Below are positions 1 through 11,400 of a stretch of 64,000 nucleotides of DNA, in pieces (the first letter of the stretch is position 1; the number at the start of each line of letters is the position of its first letter). A program made the translations under genes and the position numbers. The notes under the pieces are model-generated. The model was given only the letters and a program-made list of their open reading frames with translations. It was not told where the DNA came from and did no database searches. This DNA is from Mesorhabditis belari (lineage: Eukaryota > Nematoda > Chromadorea > Rhabditida > Rhabditidae), in NCBI GenBank assembly GCA_958450365.1, contig CAUEEP010000924.1, forward strand, positions 1,312,501 to 1,376,500, read 5' to 3'.

Positions 1-509
1 AACAGAAGAAGACAAGAAATGGAAGAGAAATGGAAGAGAAATGGAAGACAAAGGAAAGCTGAAAGAATTGGTGACCCCATTTGGATAGATGGATTGGGGA
101 AAGAGCTCGAGATCGGCAAAAGGGGGATCGGGATGAAATCGAAAGCTCTCTCTCCTGCACACTTCACTTCAAAGTCAGTCAGTCCGGCAAAATCGAGGGC
201 GAGCTGCTTTGTCGATGTCTCTTTTCAATGGGCAATCTCGAATCGAATCCAAATCTCTTTCCCAATTTTGTTCTCGCCGCGAGAAAGGTGTCTTGGGCGC
301 TGCCTGGCTCTTCTCGATCAAAATTGCAAAAACAGGGGCAACCTGGTTTCGGAATTGAGACTTTGGGAAGAAAGAAGATACGAAAGGTTCTAAAGGTTCG
401 AACTTGTAGTGATCGAACGACTCGTTTACAGTAGGACAAGTAGAGAAGTTAGAACATAGTCATTACAATAATAGATAATAGAAAAACTGTGCTAATTTGG
501 CTTCGGATA
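1..509. other. No gene recognised
   Basis: Purine-rich left edge (GGAAGAGAAATGG-type repeats in the first 60 bp) followed by unique sequence. Short open frames on both strands overlap one another and show no recognisable domain or splice context. I see nothing that can be named here. Confidence 0.4.
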
Positions 510-905
510 TCTGCTATATATAAAAGAGCTGTGTCTGTCTGTCTGTCTGAGCCGTTTCAAATTACTTATAGTTAGTTTGACTCAAAATTCCATGAAGTTC
601 TGAAAACTGTTTTTAAATTTGTAAAAAAACAAATGCCCCGACGCATGCCGGAGTCGAACCCGGGTCGTGTGGGCTAGAGACAAGGGCGCTCGCACTGCGC
701 CAACAGGGCCGGGCGGGCTCCGAGGACGGCCGGGTAGTTAACAAGCCTAACCGGTTAACGAGCGGTCAACGACCATGGCCGAGTGGTTAACAGGCATGGC
801 CGCTTGACGGGTTTGTAAGAGACCATGGCCGAGTGGTTAACGCGGGCGTTTCTGAAACGAACGAAAGAGAGAGGTCGTGGGTTCGATTCCCTTTGCCGCC
901 AATTT
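510..905 (+). mobile_element. Composite element: Helitron-like terminus plus two head-to-head tRNA-like modules (copy 1)
   Basis: Starts at 510 with TCTGCTATATATAAAAGAGC, preceded by A, then a GTCTGTC tract (532-550). A tRNA-like module follows on the minus strand (about 710 to 640; A-box TGGCGCAGTGCGAGC, B-box GGGTTCGACTCC). A tRNA-Ser-like module lies on the plus strand (about 827 to 903; A-box TGGCCGAGTGGTTAAC, anticodon loop CTGAAAC = TGA, B-box GGTTCGATTCC). The two 5' ends face each other about 117 bp apart. Between them lie extra partial copies of the tRNA-Ser 5' half (about 772 and 794). No acceptor stem can be drawn for either module, so these are tRNA-derived promoters or relics, not functional tRNAs. 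Related copies lie at 13.0, 17.9 and 26.7 kb. Confidence 0.6.
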
Positions 906-956
906 CTTGGCAATGAATGAATGAATGTCCAATAAGTCAAGAAACTAATGGCAAAG

Positions 957-1028
957 GAACCGAGGGGAATTGAATCCCCTTCTGCTTCTGGGCAGATGCT
1001 CTACTACTGAACTGAGCTATCAGCCCAC
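957..1028 (-). pseudogene. tRNA-like pseudogene
   Basis: Minus strand reads TGATAGCTCAGTTCAGTAG (D arm, A-box) and later GGGGATTCAATTCCCC (T arm, B-box), with an acceptor stem that pairs only through several G-T wobbles. The anticodon loop is six bases and the variable loop is missing, so it is unlikely to be a working tRNA. It may be a SINE head. A related relic sits at 1765 on the other strand. Confidence 0.5.
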
Positions 1029-1551
1029 TTTGCTCAAGAAGCAAGAGGAAGAAAGAGAGGAAGAAAGAGAGGAAGCAAGAGGAAGCAAGCTAGAGGAAGC
1101 AAGTTAGAAGACACAAATTCCCTAACCCAGCACCACTCTTGTTTTTCTCTCTAATTTCAAAGGCATTGAAAGGTTGGCAAAGGTGAGATAGCACGTATCA
1201 GCTGTCCCTTTCACTCAATTTAAAGCCACGATACGTTCACGTTGGAATGGGGAAAGAGGGTGTCCAAATGAACGAAATGGCAAAAGAAAGAAAGAGGTGA
1301 AAGGGCCGGTCAGCTGCCATCGAATGCCCTTTGCCAGCTGTGGATCATGTACGAAAGCTCATTGTTGTAATTGTATGCTGGCTGGGTTTTTGTGTGTTTA
1401 AATTTTTCATTTTTTTTTGTTTATTTTGTGGAGAAACGTTTCTTAACAATAAGTTTATTTAAATTTTTAAAAACAAAATTTTCCTAGCCGATTGACTTAC
1501 AATTTTAATAGCAATAAATACAAATTTTTGATATCTATCAATTTTAATAGC

Positions 1552-1581
1552 TACCATATTTTCTCTAATAGTAGTGCACCC
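1552..1581 (+). repeat. Solo arm of the 46.9-kb MITE family
   Basis: TACCATATTTTCTCTAATAG and the next bases (GTAGTGCACCC) match the terminal inverted repeat of the element at 46936-47262 with one visible difference. I cannot find the opposite arm nearby, so this is a truncated copy or a solo end. Confidence 0.6.
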
Positions 1582-1761
1582 TGGCGAGCCGATTTGGTGA
1601 CTATCTGGCTATGGCAGCTTCTTGCTGGCTTGCTGGATGGCTGCTGGCTTGCTGGCTTCTTGCTAGCTTCTTGTGTTTATCTGAATTCAGAAAAACCCAT
1701 TCTATCATTGGCATTAAGTATTCAACTTATCTCTATCTTTTTATCTAGACCTTAAAAAGTA

Positions 1762-1835
1762 AAAGTAGTCCAGTGGTAAAGCATCTGCCTAGAAAGCTGT
1801 TCAATTCAAAGGTTCAATTCCCTTTGCGATCTTTC
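1762..1835 (+). pseudogene. tRNA-derived relic
   Basis: TAGTCCAGTGGTAAAGC (A-box-like) and GGTTCAATTCCC (B-box) are spaced as in a tRNA, but the acceptor and anticodon stems are not intact. It resembles the module at 957-1028. Confidence 0.45.
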
Positions 1836-1892
1836 TTTCTTTTTTTAGTCATCAGGCTCAAGACGTTCTAGTTAATCAAAATTGATTAATTA

Positions 1893-2078
1893 GAATGGAG
1901 CCTAAGTCTGAGCCTGAGTCTGAGCCTAAACCTGAGCCTGAGCCTAAACCTGAGCCTGAGCCTAAGCCTGAACCTGAGCCTAAGCCTGAGCCTAAGCCTA
2001 AGCCTAAACCTGAGCCTGAGCCTAAACCTGAGCCTGAGCCTAAACCTGAGCCTAAGCCTAAGCCTGAACACCAATCAA
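1893..2078 (+). repeat. Interstitial telomere-like hexamer array
   Basis: About 30 hexamers of the form GCCTAA, GCCTGA or ACCTGA in one direction. The canonical nematode telomere repeat is TTAGGC, whose complement is GCCTAA, so this is a degenerate telomere-like array. The hexamer length leaves all frames open (Pro-Glu-Pro-Lys and Gly-Ser-Gly type products), but nothing suggests that these are translated. Confidence 0.6.
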
Positions 2079-3185
2079 GGTAGCTAGATGAGCTCATCTT
2101 TAACATATTCACGACGAGTTATTTGTCGACAATCACTAGTGGGAATGATTATTTTAATTTTAATGATTAACAATTAATTTAATAACGATTATTTCTAATG
2201 ATTATTTCTAATAATCAAGTTTTTAAAGACTTTATTATTTATTTTGCAGAAAGATCTCGTTTTGTTTTGTTTTGTTCTCGATATCTTTTCCCTAGTTTTC
2301 AATAGGGATTCGTTGAATGATTGAACTTATCGTCGAACTTATCTCTATTGAATAACTATAATAGATCAATTTACCTTTAAATTTAGAAGAAATAAGTCAA
2401 ACATTTATCGACTAGATTGTCGACTAGATTATCGACTAGATTATCGACTAGATTGTCGACTAGATTATCGATGCCGTTGTCGTGAATTTATTAACAATCA
2501 AGTAATCAAGTTCGAACTTTCATCAACAATTTATTGTTTTACTTTACCGTTAAAAACCCAGCTCATTGGGGGGAGAACCTGGCACGGTTTGAGTGCCATT
2601 AAGTGATCAGTGTTTGGGTGGGGGGATGGCTGGCCAGTCTCTGCACAAACAGGGCAGGTCAGCTGTCTCTTTTCCTCTGGGCGAGAGTGTCCTTTTCGCA
2701 AAGGCAGGGTGAAAGGCTCGTGGCAGTGTGTGCCTGCACCGATTTCCCCTCTCGATACTTGTGCCAGTCCTGACCGTTCTCCCCATTCTTTTTCTGAACT
2801 CTTTTCTCTGCAATCTTTTCATTGAAACGAGAGCCGGAATTTGCCATTTTCAACTCGAAAAGAGAACTTGATTACCCGGTGCCAAAAGTTTTCTAGGATT
2901 TCGTAATTTGTTCAATTCAATTATGACAATTTGCAATTGCAATTGACAATTGCAGTGCAATTAACAATTGCAATTACAATTTGCAATTACAGTGCAATTG
3001 CTTTTGATTAGTAACAATTACACTTCTGTTTTTCTAAAGCCAATCTTTCCAGTACCGTTAATGCCATAAATTACTTATCTTCAACGCCAAAAGCTTAAAC
3101 TAATTTCAAATGAACTGATTGTGATTGTGTTTTTACTTGGTCAGTGTACTGCTTGCTTTCTCTTAAGTAAGGCATAAGATCCACC
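2079..3185. other. Intergenic, no gene recognised
   Basis: Holds a TCGACTAGATTA-type tandem (2400-2470) and a palindromic CAATTGCAATTG cluster (about 2925-3000). A GC-richer stretch at 2570-2840 has overlapping open frames on both strands but no domain or splice signals. Similar GC-richer islands occur at 4.6-4.9, 7.6-7.8, 9.4-9.7, 10.9-11.2 and 14.3-14.6 kb; some may be regulatory, but nothing proves it. Confidence 0.35.
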
Positions 3186-3194
3186 TCGGTTTCC

Positions 3195-3600
3195 GTGCCA
3201 GGTAGCTCATTGCCAGGTAGCTGGTAGATCGTTAGTAGATTGTAAGCGAGAGATCGCGGGTTCGAATCCCGAAGCTGATCGAATCCCAGAGCTGATCAAA
3301 TCCTGGAGCTGATCGAATCCTGAAGCTGATCGAATCCTGAAGCTGATCGGATCCCGGAGCTGATCGGATCCTGAAGCTGATCGAATCTTGAAGCTGATCG
3401 AATCCCAGAGCTGATCGAATCCTGAAGCTGATCAAATCCCGGAGCTGATCGAATCTTGAAGCTGATCGAATCCCGAAGCTGATCGAATCCTGGAGCTGAT
3501 CAAATCCCAGAGCTGATCGAATCCCGAAGCTGATCGAATCCCGAAGCTGATCGAATCCCGAAGCTGATCAAATCCCGGCGCTAATCAAATCCCGGCCTTT
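3195..3600 (+). repeat. tRNA-like module with tandemly expanded T-arm
   Basis: A tRNA-like head (A-box GGTAGCTGGTAGATCG, B-box GGGTTCGAATCCC at about 3260) runs into some 17 tandem copies of an 18-bp unit, GAAGCTGATCGAATCCCG, that is clearly built from the T-arm half GAATCCCGAAGCTGATC. It looks like a tRNA-derived SINE whose B-box region has expanded into a minisatellite. A related, unexpanded head lies at 9107-9180. Confidence 0.6.
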
Positions 3601-4116
3601 TTACCCCAACCGATCAAAGGACTCCTTGTCCTTAAGACTGTTTTTCTAAAGCCAATCTTTCATGATTTCATTTGGATAAAGAATAATTCCTAGATCTAAA
3701 TCTATCCTTCAATCATGAGTGGTCACTTTGAATGCCAAAAGAAACTTGGGCTGTCTTTGACGGCGGTGCCACCCGGGGGTGAGCGCTGATAAACTTGGCT
3801 CACCCAACAGCAAACATTGCTCCTTTTTGCCATCATTCCTTTTCAACATTTGACCTGATCTTCTTTTCTTTTCTTTTCCCTTTTTGGCTCACTTGTTTTC
3901 TTGTTCTTTGCTTTCTTTGCTTTCTTTGCTTTCTTTTGCTTTCTATTATGCTAAATCCTCGTTTCTTTATCCCCATTTCATTCGCTTTTGACGGACATCT
4001 TTGTGTACTTTTTTGGCGCTCAAAGTTTCAACACAGTTTTTTATGACCTCGAAATTTGAATTTTTAAATTTTTCGGGTTACCTGAACACCTGGCTTATCC
4101 AATTTTGAATTTCTTT

Positions 4117-4410
4117 TGATGAATAGAAGTTTGATCGAAGAGTTAACGAGAAAATGGATCAGTTAGTGCAGGTGAAAAGTTTATCAAAAGCTTTAGAGTA
4201 AGGCAAAGATACCGTAGTCGCTCTTTGATCGTATCTAGAGCGATTCATAGAACACTAAAGAGCTCTTTTTTCACCTCTAAGCTCACCTAAGTCTAGTAGG
4301 TAGTAGGGGCATGAGTAGGGGAGTACTCTAAAGCTTTTGATAAACTTTTCACCTGCACTAACTTATCCATTTTTTCGTTAACTCTTCGAGGAAACTTCTA
4401 TTCATCCAAA
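4117..4410. mobile_element. Foldback element
   Basis: The sequence from about 4117 (TTGATGAATAGAAGTTT) to 4205 returns as its reverse complement at about 4325-4410 (AAACTTCTATTCATCCAA). Arms of about 85 bp flank a 120-bp centre. The arms include TTATCAAAAGCTTTAGAGTA and its complement. No coding capacity. Confidence 0.65.
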
Positions 4411-4455
4411 GGGCATTAGTACCGTAATATCTGAGTCTATTCCCCAGGTATTACG
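4411..4455. repeat. Short palindrome with TACCGTAATA ends
   Basis: TACCGTAATATCTGAG and its near-complement ending in TATTACGGTA form a 40-bp imperfect hairpin. It may be a minimal MITE relic; TACCGTAAT-type ends recur in the window. Confidence 0.45.
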
Positions 4456-4954
4456 GTATTCATACTACTAAAATCTTATGCAAGACTATTCCTAGCCTAG
4501 ATTCCACAACTAGGAAACCAGAACATTGATTTGAACAGTTGAGAACTCAAGAAATTCAGAACCAGAAATCCCATTGTATTCCTTAAAAACTTAGCTCCTT
4601 TCTTTCCACTTGACAGAAAAGTTCTGCGACTCAAAAGTGAGCAACTACCTCGAAATGAACGTTGCCGGATCTCGAGACTTTCTCCTCTAACAATCCCTTA
4701 TAGAGAAAAGCAGCTGAATGGAATTGGATGTGAAGAAATGGAAGAAAAGAGAAAGGAGAGAGTGAGTGAGTGTCACTCGGTGCCACTAATGTCTCGAGAC
4801 TGAAAGAGAATGGTCAATGGGGAAAGGGAAGGAGAGAGCCTGTTCAGGATTTGAGCTCTAGAATCCCTGCACAACCCTACCCACCTGTCAGCCTCAATAC
4901 CAAACTCCAGGCTTTCCCTGGAAGTGAATGGGGATGAACCCTAGCTCTACCGAA

Positions 4955-5275
4955 GATAACCAAAGCCTACCCAAGCCTGTACAACCTTACCAAAGCCTAC
5001 CTAAGCCTGCAAAACCCTATCCAAGTCTACCGAAGCCTACCGAAGCCTATTGAAGCCTACCGAAGCCTACTGAAGCCCACTGAAGCCTACCAAAGCCTAC
5101 AGAAGCCTACAGAAGCCTATTGAAGCCTACCGAAGCCTACTGAAGCCTACCGAAGCCTACTGAAGCCTACCGAAGCCTACCTAAGCCAGCACAACCCTAT
5201 CTAAGCCTACCGAAGCCTACCGAAACCTACCTAAGCCAGTACAACCCTATCCAAGCCTACCCACCCCTACTCACC
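4955..5275 (+). repeat. Minisatellite, GAAGCCTACC unit
   Basis: Roughly 25 copies of a 10-bp unit GAAGCCTACC with variants (CAAGCCTACC, TGAAGCCTAC), just upstream of the first coding exon of the peb-1-like gene. Confidence 0.75.
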
Positions 5276-5493
5276 CACCCACCCATCATCCCAGCCTCAA
5301 TCCTTCAAAATCCCGCCCCCAGGCTTGCTTTCGCTGGATGTGAATGAATGGGGGTGAGAGTGGTGCTCCTGGCGGTGCCCCCGCCCTCGAAATTTGGAGA
5401 AAGAGTGAAAAGGAGAGAAAGAGAAAGGAGAAAGGAGGCCGGTCATCCCAACGGGATCTCCCAGATCCTCGATCTTTTCCGCATTTCTCCGAA

Positions 5494-8400
5494 ATGATCC
5501 ACCTATTGCCGGTGAACCCGATTCCACAGGGCCCGATGATTGGCTCACCTACGAGTCCATCGAGTACCTCTAGCAGTACAAGTTCGTCTACCATTCAGCC
5601 TCAAGTTTCCCCCATTTATCAACCCGGATCTGCTCCTGGGTCGGCTTTTCGACGGCCAATTCCTCAACGATTGCAGCAACCGATTTATCCAGCAATTCCC
5701 CTGCAAACATGCGCCTATCCGGCGATCCAAACTACGGTAAGTGATACGGTTTTTGTTTGGTTTCGTTTGTCTGATCGTTTTTCTACATCCAGCTCGAATC
5801 ATTCAACTTAAAAGCTATCTTATTTGTATTATTATTGTAGAAATTGAAACCTTTTTGACTCCTTTAAAATTCGTCTTCGATATTTCCATTGATAACTCGT
5901 TTTTTGAAAGGAAAGATTCATGATTTTGATTAGATAAAGAATAATTTCTAGATCTAATGAATCCAACTCAATTAATGATCTAATGAATCAAACCCGATTC
6001 CACAGGGCCCGATGATTGGCTCACCGTCGAGTCCATCGAGTACCTCTAGCAGTAATTCCTAGATCTAATGAATCAAACCCATTTAATGATCTAATGAATC
6101 CAATCCATTTAATGATCTAATGAATCCAACCCGATTCCACAGGGCCCGATGATTGGCTTGGCTCGATGAATCCAACCCGATTGGCTCACCGTCGAGTCCA
6201 TCGAGTACCTCTAGCAGTAATTCCTAGATCTAATGAATTCAACCCAATTAATGATCTAATGAATCGTCATGATTTCATCATTTCATTAGATAAAGAATAA
6301 TTCCTAGATCTAATGATCTAATGATCTAATGAATTTTTCTCCAAATCCCCGCCTTGATAGAGGTCGAATGGGTGAAAAAAGAAAAGAAAAGAAATTTGTT
6401 ACCTTTTTCCCAATCACAAAAATCTGCCAATCTGTTTTCAAGATCTTTCAAAGTTTCACGTGATTTTTTGAACCACAACAACCACAATGACCGTTCCCGG
6501 ATTTGACGCTTATTTTGAACAAAACCGGATCCGTCTGGCATCAACTTTACACGCATACATCACTTTCTTGTCTTCTTGTCTTCTTGTCTTCTTTTCTTCT
6601 TGTCTTCTTCTCTTCTTCATTTTCCCATTTTTCTTTTCTCGAAAACATTTCATGATTCATCTAGTTGAGAGCTGGTTTAAGAGCTGGGGGAAAGCCGAGA
6701 GCGAGAGCGCTTTGACCGTTCAGGTGGAAAAAGGGGGGAATTTTTGAGCTAGCTTTAGAATATCGAGAAACTTTGATCGTCACACTTGCAAATGTACTAA
6801 TTGGGTACAAATGTGGTACAAGTAACATACAAGCACAGCCCCCAAGCCAAAAAAATCCATATAGATAAAGAACCAATAATCCAACCGTCGGGATTGAACC
6901 CTTGACCTCCCGACTGAGATACGAGGCTTTTAGCCAGTCGGCTATCAGGGCCGTTGCTAGTCGGCTAAGGTAGCCTTTTAAACACTCGGCCATGACGGCC
7001 TTTTAGCTATTTAGGCAAAAAAACCAATAATCCAGCTAAAATAATGATCTAGGTGGGACTGAACCCTCGACCCTCGGTCTAAGATACCAAGCCCTTAGCC
7101 ACTCGGCCACGGCGGGCCTTTGGTGGATTGGTCATGAAGGGCTTTTAACCAGTCGCCCATAACGGTCTTAGCCATTGAGCCAAAAAGAACTGACGATCCA
7201 GCCGGCGGGATTGAACCCTCGACCTCCCGACTAAGATACCGGGATCTTAGCCAGTCGGCCATAGCACCCTTTGTGGCTAGTCTATCATGACAGCCTTTTA
7301 ACCAATCTCCAAGAAACTCAAGTCAATTAAATTTGATTCAATAAATCAATGAGAACACTGAAATTCTTATTTCAAAAATTCCAAAAATCACATCACCTTG
7401 TTCTCAATCAGTTTTTTTCTCCAACTTCTGCTCATTTACAGCAATTCTTTGCACAGATTCCCCTCTAAAGATTGCAAAGATTTACGAGCTGAGCGATTAA
7501 CTTTACAAGGTCAAATCAAGAAATCTAGTGCCACTGATAACATAGGTCAATAAAGAGATAAAGGGACAAAAGTGGGGCAAGCGGGGGAAAAGCCACAATG
7601 AGATGATGACAGATCGGGGCGATCAGATAGAGTCAAGGTCGATTTTTTCGTGGTGGTAAGGCCTTGCTAGCCTTGGTGGCCTTGTTGACCTCTTTGACCT
7701 GCCATCCCCGCGCACGACCTTGCACCGATCGGCGGCTCTGTTCTATTCAATCCTTTGCCAGTCTTGCCTCATTGGTTCTCTCTCACTGACCACTACAGTT
7801 CTTTTTTTCGTTTACTTTGTCGTTATTTCAATTTCTAAGCGCTGGTTAATGCTAAAAATAAAATATATCTAGATCTGCACTCAAACAAACGCTCATATCT
7901 CGACATCAGCACGCGTGTTTCTAAGCGCTTTAGTATCAAATTAAAGTAGAGAAAATGGGTGATCTTTTGAGATATAAAACATATTGTTAGCATTAACGAG
8001 CGCTTAGAAAAAAGTGATTGAAATCGACGAAAATCGACCCTTTTTTTACCACTTTTCAATCACTTTTTTCTAAGCGCTGGTTAATGCTAAAAATTTGTTT
8101 TATATCTCAAAAGATCACCCATTTTCTCTACTTTAATTTGATATCAAAGCGCGTAGAAACAAACGTACTGATGACTAGATATGAGCGTTTGTTTGAGTGG
8201 AAATTTAGACTACGTGACGCTCCTCTAGAGATGGCCGTTTTATTAGAGTTTTTTACGATGAAACATTACAAAATGGGAAACATTAGCGATCAGGGAACCT
8301 TTCCAAAAACCCTGACCAATATTCCTTGACCTTTCATTGCCAGTATGAATAATCGGAACAGGGTATTGATTCGGGAAAATGCCAAAAAAAAAATCGGTTG

Positions 8401-11400
8401 CTCTCAACGATGGAAAGAGATGGCAAGTGCCTGTTCTTTTTTTCATTTCTCTTTCATTTCTCTTTTCATTTCTCTTTCCTTTTCTCTTTCCCCAATCCAC
8501 TCTTTTCCCACATTTTCAACCTTGATTCATCCAAGGGTCAGCTCTTTCCCCAATCCTTTTTTCCTTTTCTCCGATTGATGGCCACAAATGGCATTGCCCA
8601 AGCCTTACCCCTTCAATGACCTTTCATCACATTCATTCAAATCCATCCGTTTTTGAAAGCCAATAATTTTTATATAATTAAATAATTGAATATAATAATA
8701 GAATATAATATTGAATTGAATAATTGAATAGAATAATTGAATATTTGAATCTTTTAACTTATAGCTTAGCTTAGCGAATAGCTGTGAAATCCTAATATCC
8801 CAATTGTTTTTCTGTCTTCTTTTATATCTTTTCTGTGTTCTTTATATCTTTCTACCATTGATTACTTGCAGAAGTTGAAAATTTTGGCTTTATTTAGCTT
8901 TATTTAGCTTTATTTAGCTTTATTTTGCTTTATTTTGCTTTATTTTGCTTTATTTTGCTTTATTTTGCTTTATTTTGATATATATTGATAGATTTTGACT
9001 TTTATAGCCAAAAGCTAGTAAATCCAAAAGCTAGATAGCTAGTAAACCATTTCCTGGCAATGGTTATCGTTTAGCGGTTTCGGTTTAGCAAACAAGCATC
9101 GTGTTCACCCGGTAGCTTATTGGTTAGAGTGTTCACCCGGCAAGCGAGAGATCGCGGTTTCGAAACCCGGGCGCCGATCGGGTTTTGGATTCCCAGCCAT
9201 AGAAAGGACTTGCTAGCTGATAGCTAGATAGCTGATAGCTATTCTACACTGATTCCAGAAGCTAGATGTTCCATACTGATGGTTTAAGTATCTATTTAAG
9301 TAGCTAAGTAGCTATTGAAAGTCGAACTGTTGATCCATTCACTATACTCTTTCAATATGCTCGCATCTTTCTTGTCTCTGCTGAATTGTCGTGAGGAGGC
9401 GCGTGCAGTGGAAGTCCTGCCCTGGCCGCAGCCTTTCAGGGAGCGAAGTGGGGAGGGGAAATGTTTGGACTGTCCCCTTTTCCCAGTGGTGGTGGAAGAT
9501 CGTACTAGGCCGGGAAGGGACCCGGGGGCAGAGAGGCCCGGGTGAAAGACTTAGGGGGGAGCTGAGAGAAAGACGTGCACCCCAGGGCAAATACTGGTGA
9601 TCGGGGTTTGGCCGGACTGTTTGGGTCTTCTCTTTCCCTTGGCCCGTCACTCACTTTCCGTACCGCACGCGCCCGCCCTCAATTTCATTTGGGCATTCAC
9701 TCCTCAACTTTCGCCTACTACTCACCACTTTTGCTAGTTGCCTGGGTACTGTATTTGTCTCATCTGCCATAACTTTATACTTTAATTCATTTTTGATAAC
9801 TACAAGCTTATCTTAAAGTTAATTGTAACCTATCTTATAGTTAAAAGTTATCTTATAGCTGTGCTTTCTTATGGTCTTGACTCTACAAGGGTACTGTAAC
9901 CAAGCCAAGCTACTGTAACCAAGCCAGGCTACTATAACCAAGCCAGGCTACTGTAACCAAGCCAGGAGACTATGCTCTAACTCATCTAAGTCTTTTATCT
10001 GTTATTTATACTCTTTTGTTCTAACTATGGATACAGATATCCCCCTAAAGACAACCCGGTTGCCCATGAAAGATCGAATGCGATTGTACGCGCACTAGTC
10101 AAAAGAAAAAACTCTTGAAAAAATTTGAAACTCTCCTTGAAAAAAAATTCAAGGCCGGGATCGAACCTGCGAGGTCTCCCGCTAGAAATGAAAGCTCTAC
10201 CACTCGGCCACGGCTGCACCAAATCCGGCCCGCCAGGAGACCACTAAGACTCAAATGATCATATTTCTAGAGCCCTTTTCAAAGCCTTCAGAGAAAATGT
10301 GGTCTTAGCGAAGAATTTGGGTCTTAGCGGTCTCCTTGCGGACTCGACCCGGTGCAGTCGTGGCCGGGTGGTAGAGCGCTCGATTCCAGAGCGAGACCTC
10401 GCAGGTTCGATCCCGGCTTTTGCTTTTTTCAAGAATAGATTTCATTTTCAGAGCATTTCATAGATTTCATTTTCAGAGTAAGTTTTATAAACTTACACTA
10501 TAACTCTTAACAGATTGCTATTTAGCAAAAACGGAGTACATATTCGGAATCAGGATAAAATTCTGCGTCGAATGGTCTAAGTTGCAAAGCATTGGCAGTT
10601 GATTTTCCCTTTTTTAGTACCGAAATATTTCCATATCGGGAAGTTCAAGCTTTTGAATGGACTTTACCTCAAATTTGACCAGTTCTTGAGTAAAAAAAGG
10701 TACCCAGTACCCAGCTCTGTATCTAGGGACTGTAGATTCTAACTGCTAAGCTCTGGCAAAGCTTTTAACTAGACTAAACTAGACTACGAAAACCTGGCTC
10801 AACCACGAACTTCATTGTAAAAACTTTCCCGCTCTTTTTTTAATTTCCTCAGATCTTCCATATCCATTTTTTTCTTATTCCATACTCATTTCTTTCTTCT
10901 TTTCTTATTTTCTTTCTTCCCCTTCTTTGAACCCAGTCGGTGAACCTTGTCGCTCGAGAGTCAGCCACATTGAGAGCCTATATATGACTCGGGGCGCACC
11001 TCTCTTTCTCGGGGCACATCCAAGGCTGGCTGAAGGGGGAGTAAAAAAGGGATGGGCGGTGGCGGGAATGACCCTTGCCTCTTCTTTTCTCAATCCAATC
11101 GCAAAGTATGCCAAGGTGCAATCGGCGCAGGAGAGGCGTAGCGCAGCCTGGCACATCCCAGACACTTGGGTCTGTTCAACCACCACACTTTGCAGTCCTC
11201 CGGCATTTCGGAAACCAAGTTTTGCGATAGTGCCAAGCTTTGAGGTATCTGTATAGCATTTTAGCTATGGAATCCTTTAGCTAAAGTGTTACTAAAGTGT
11301 TGCTGAGTCTTCAAATCTTCTAAGTTTTGTAGCAAATGCTAAATTTTTAAATCCGGCTGACTTTGTTTGTGCATCTAATTTTCAAGTTTTTGATCAGTTT

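Noticed and set aside
827..903. Functional tRNA-Ser(TGA)
   Set aside because: The anticodon arm and B-box are good, but the acceptor stem does not pair and the unit recurs in repeated composite elements.
5344..5493. Upstream in-frame Met of the peb-1-like gene
   Set aside because: Possible, but the extra 50 residues are low-complexity and charged and begin in repeat-adjacent sequence. I kept 5494 as the start and note the alternative.
9300..9772. Several overlapping 65-100-codon frames in a GC-richer segment
   Set aside because: No recognisable family, frames on both strands, and the segment lies inside peb-1 intron 1. Could be conserved non-coding DNA instead.
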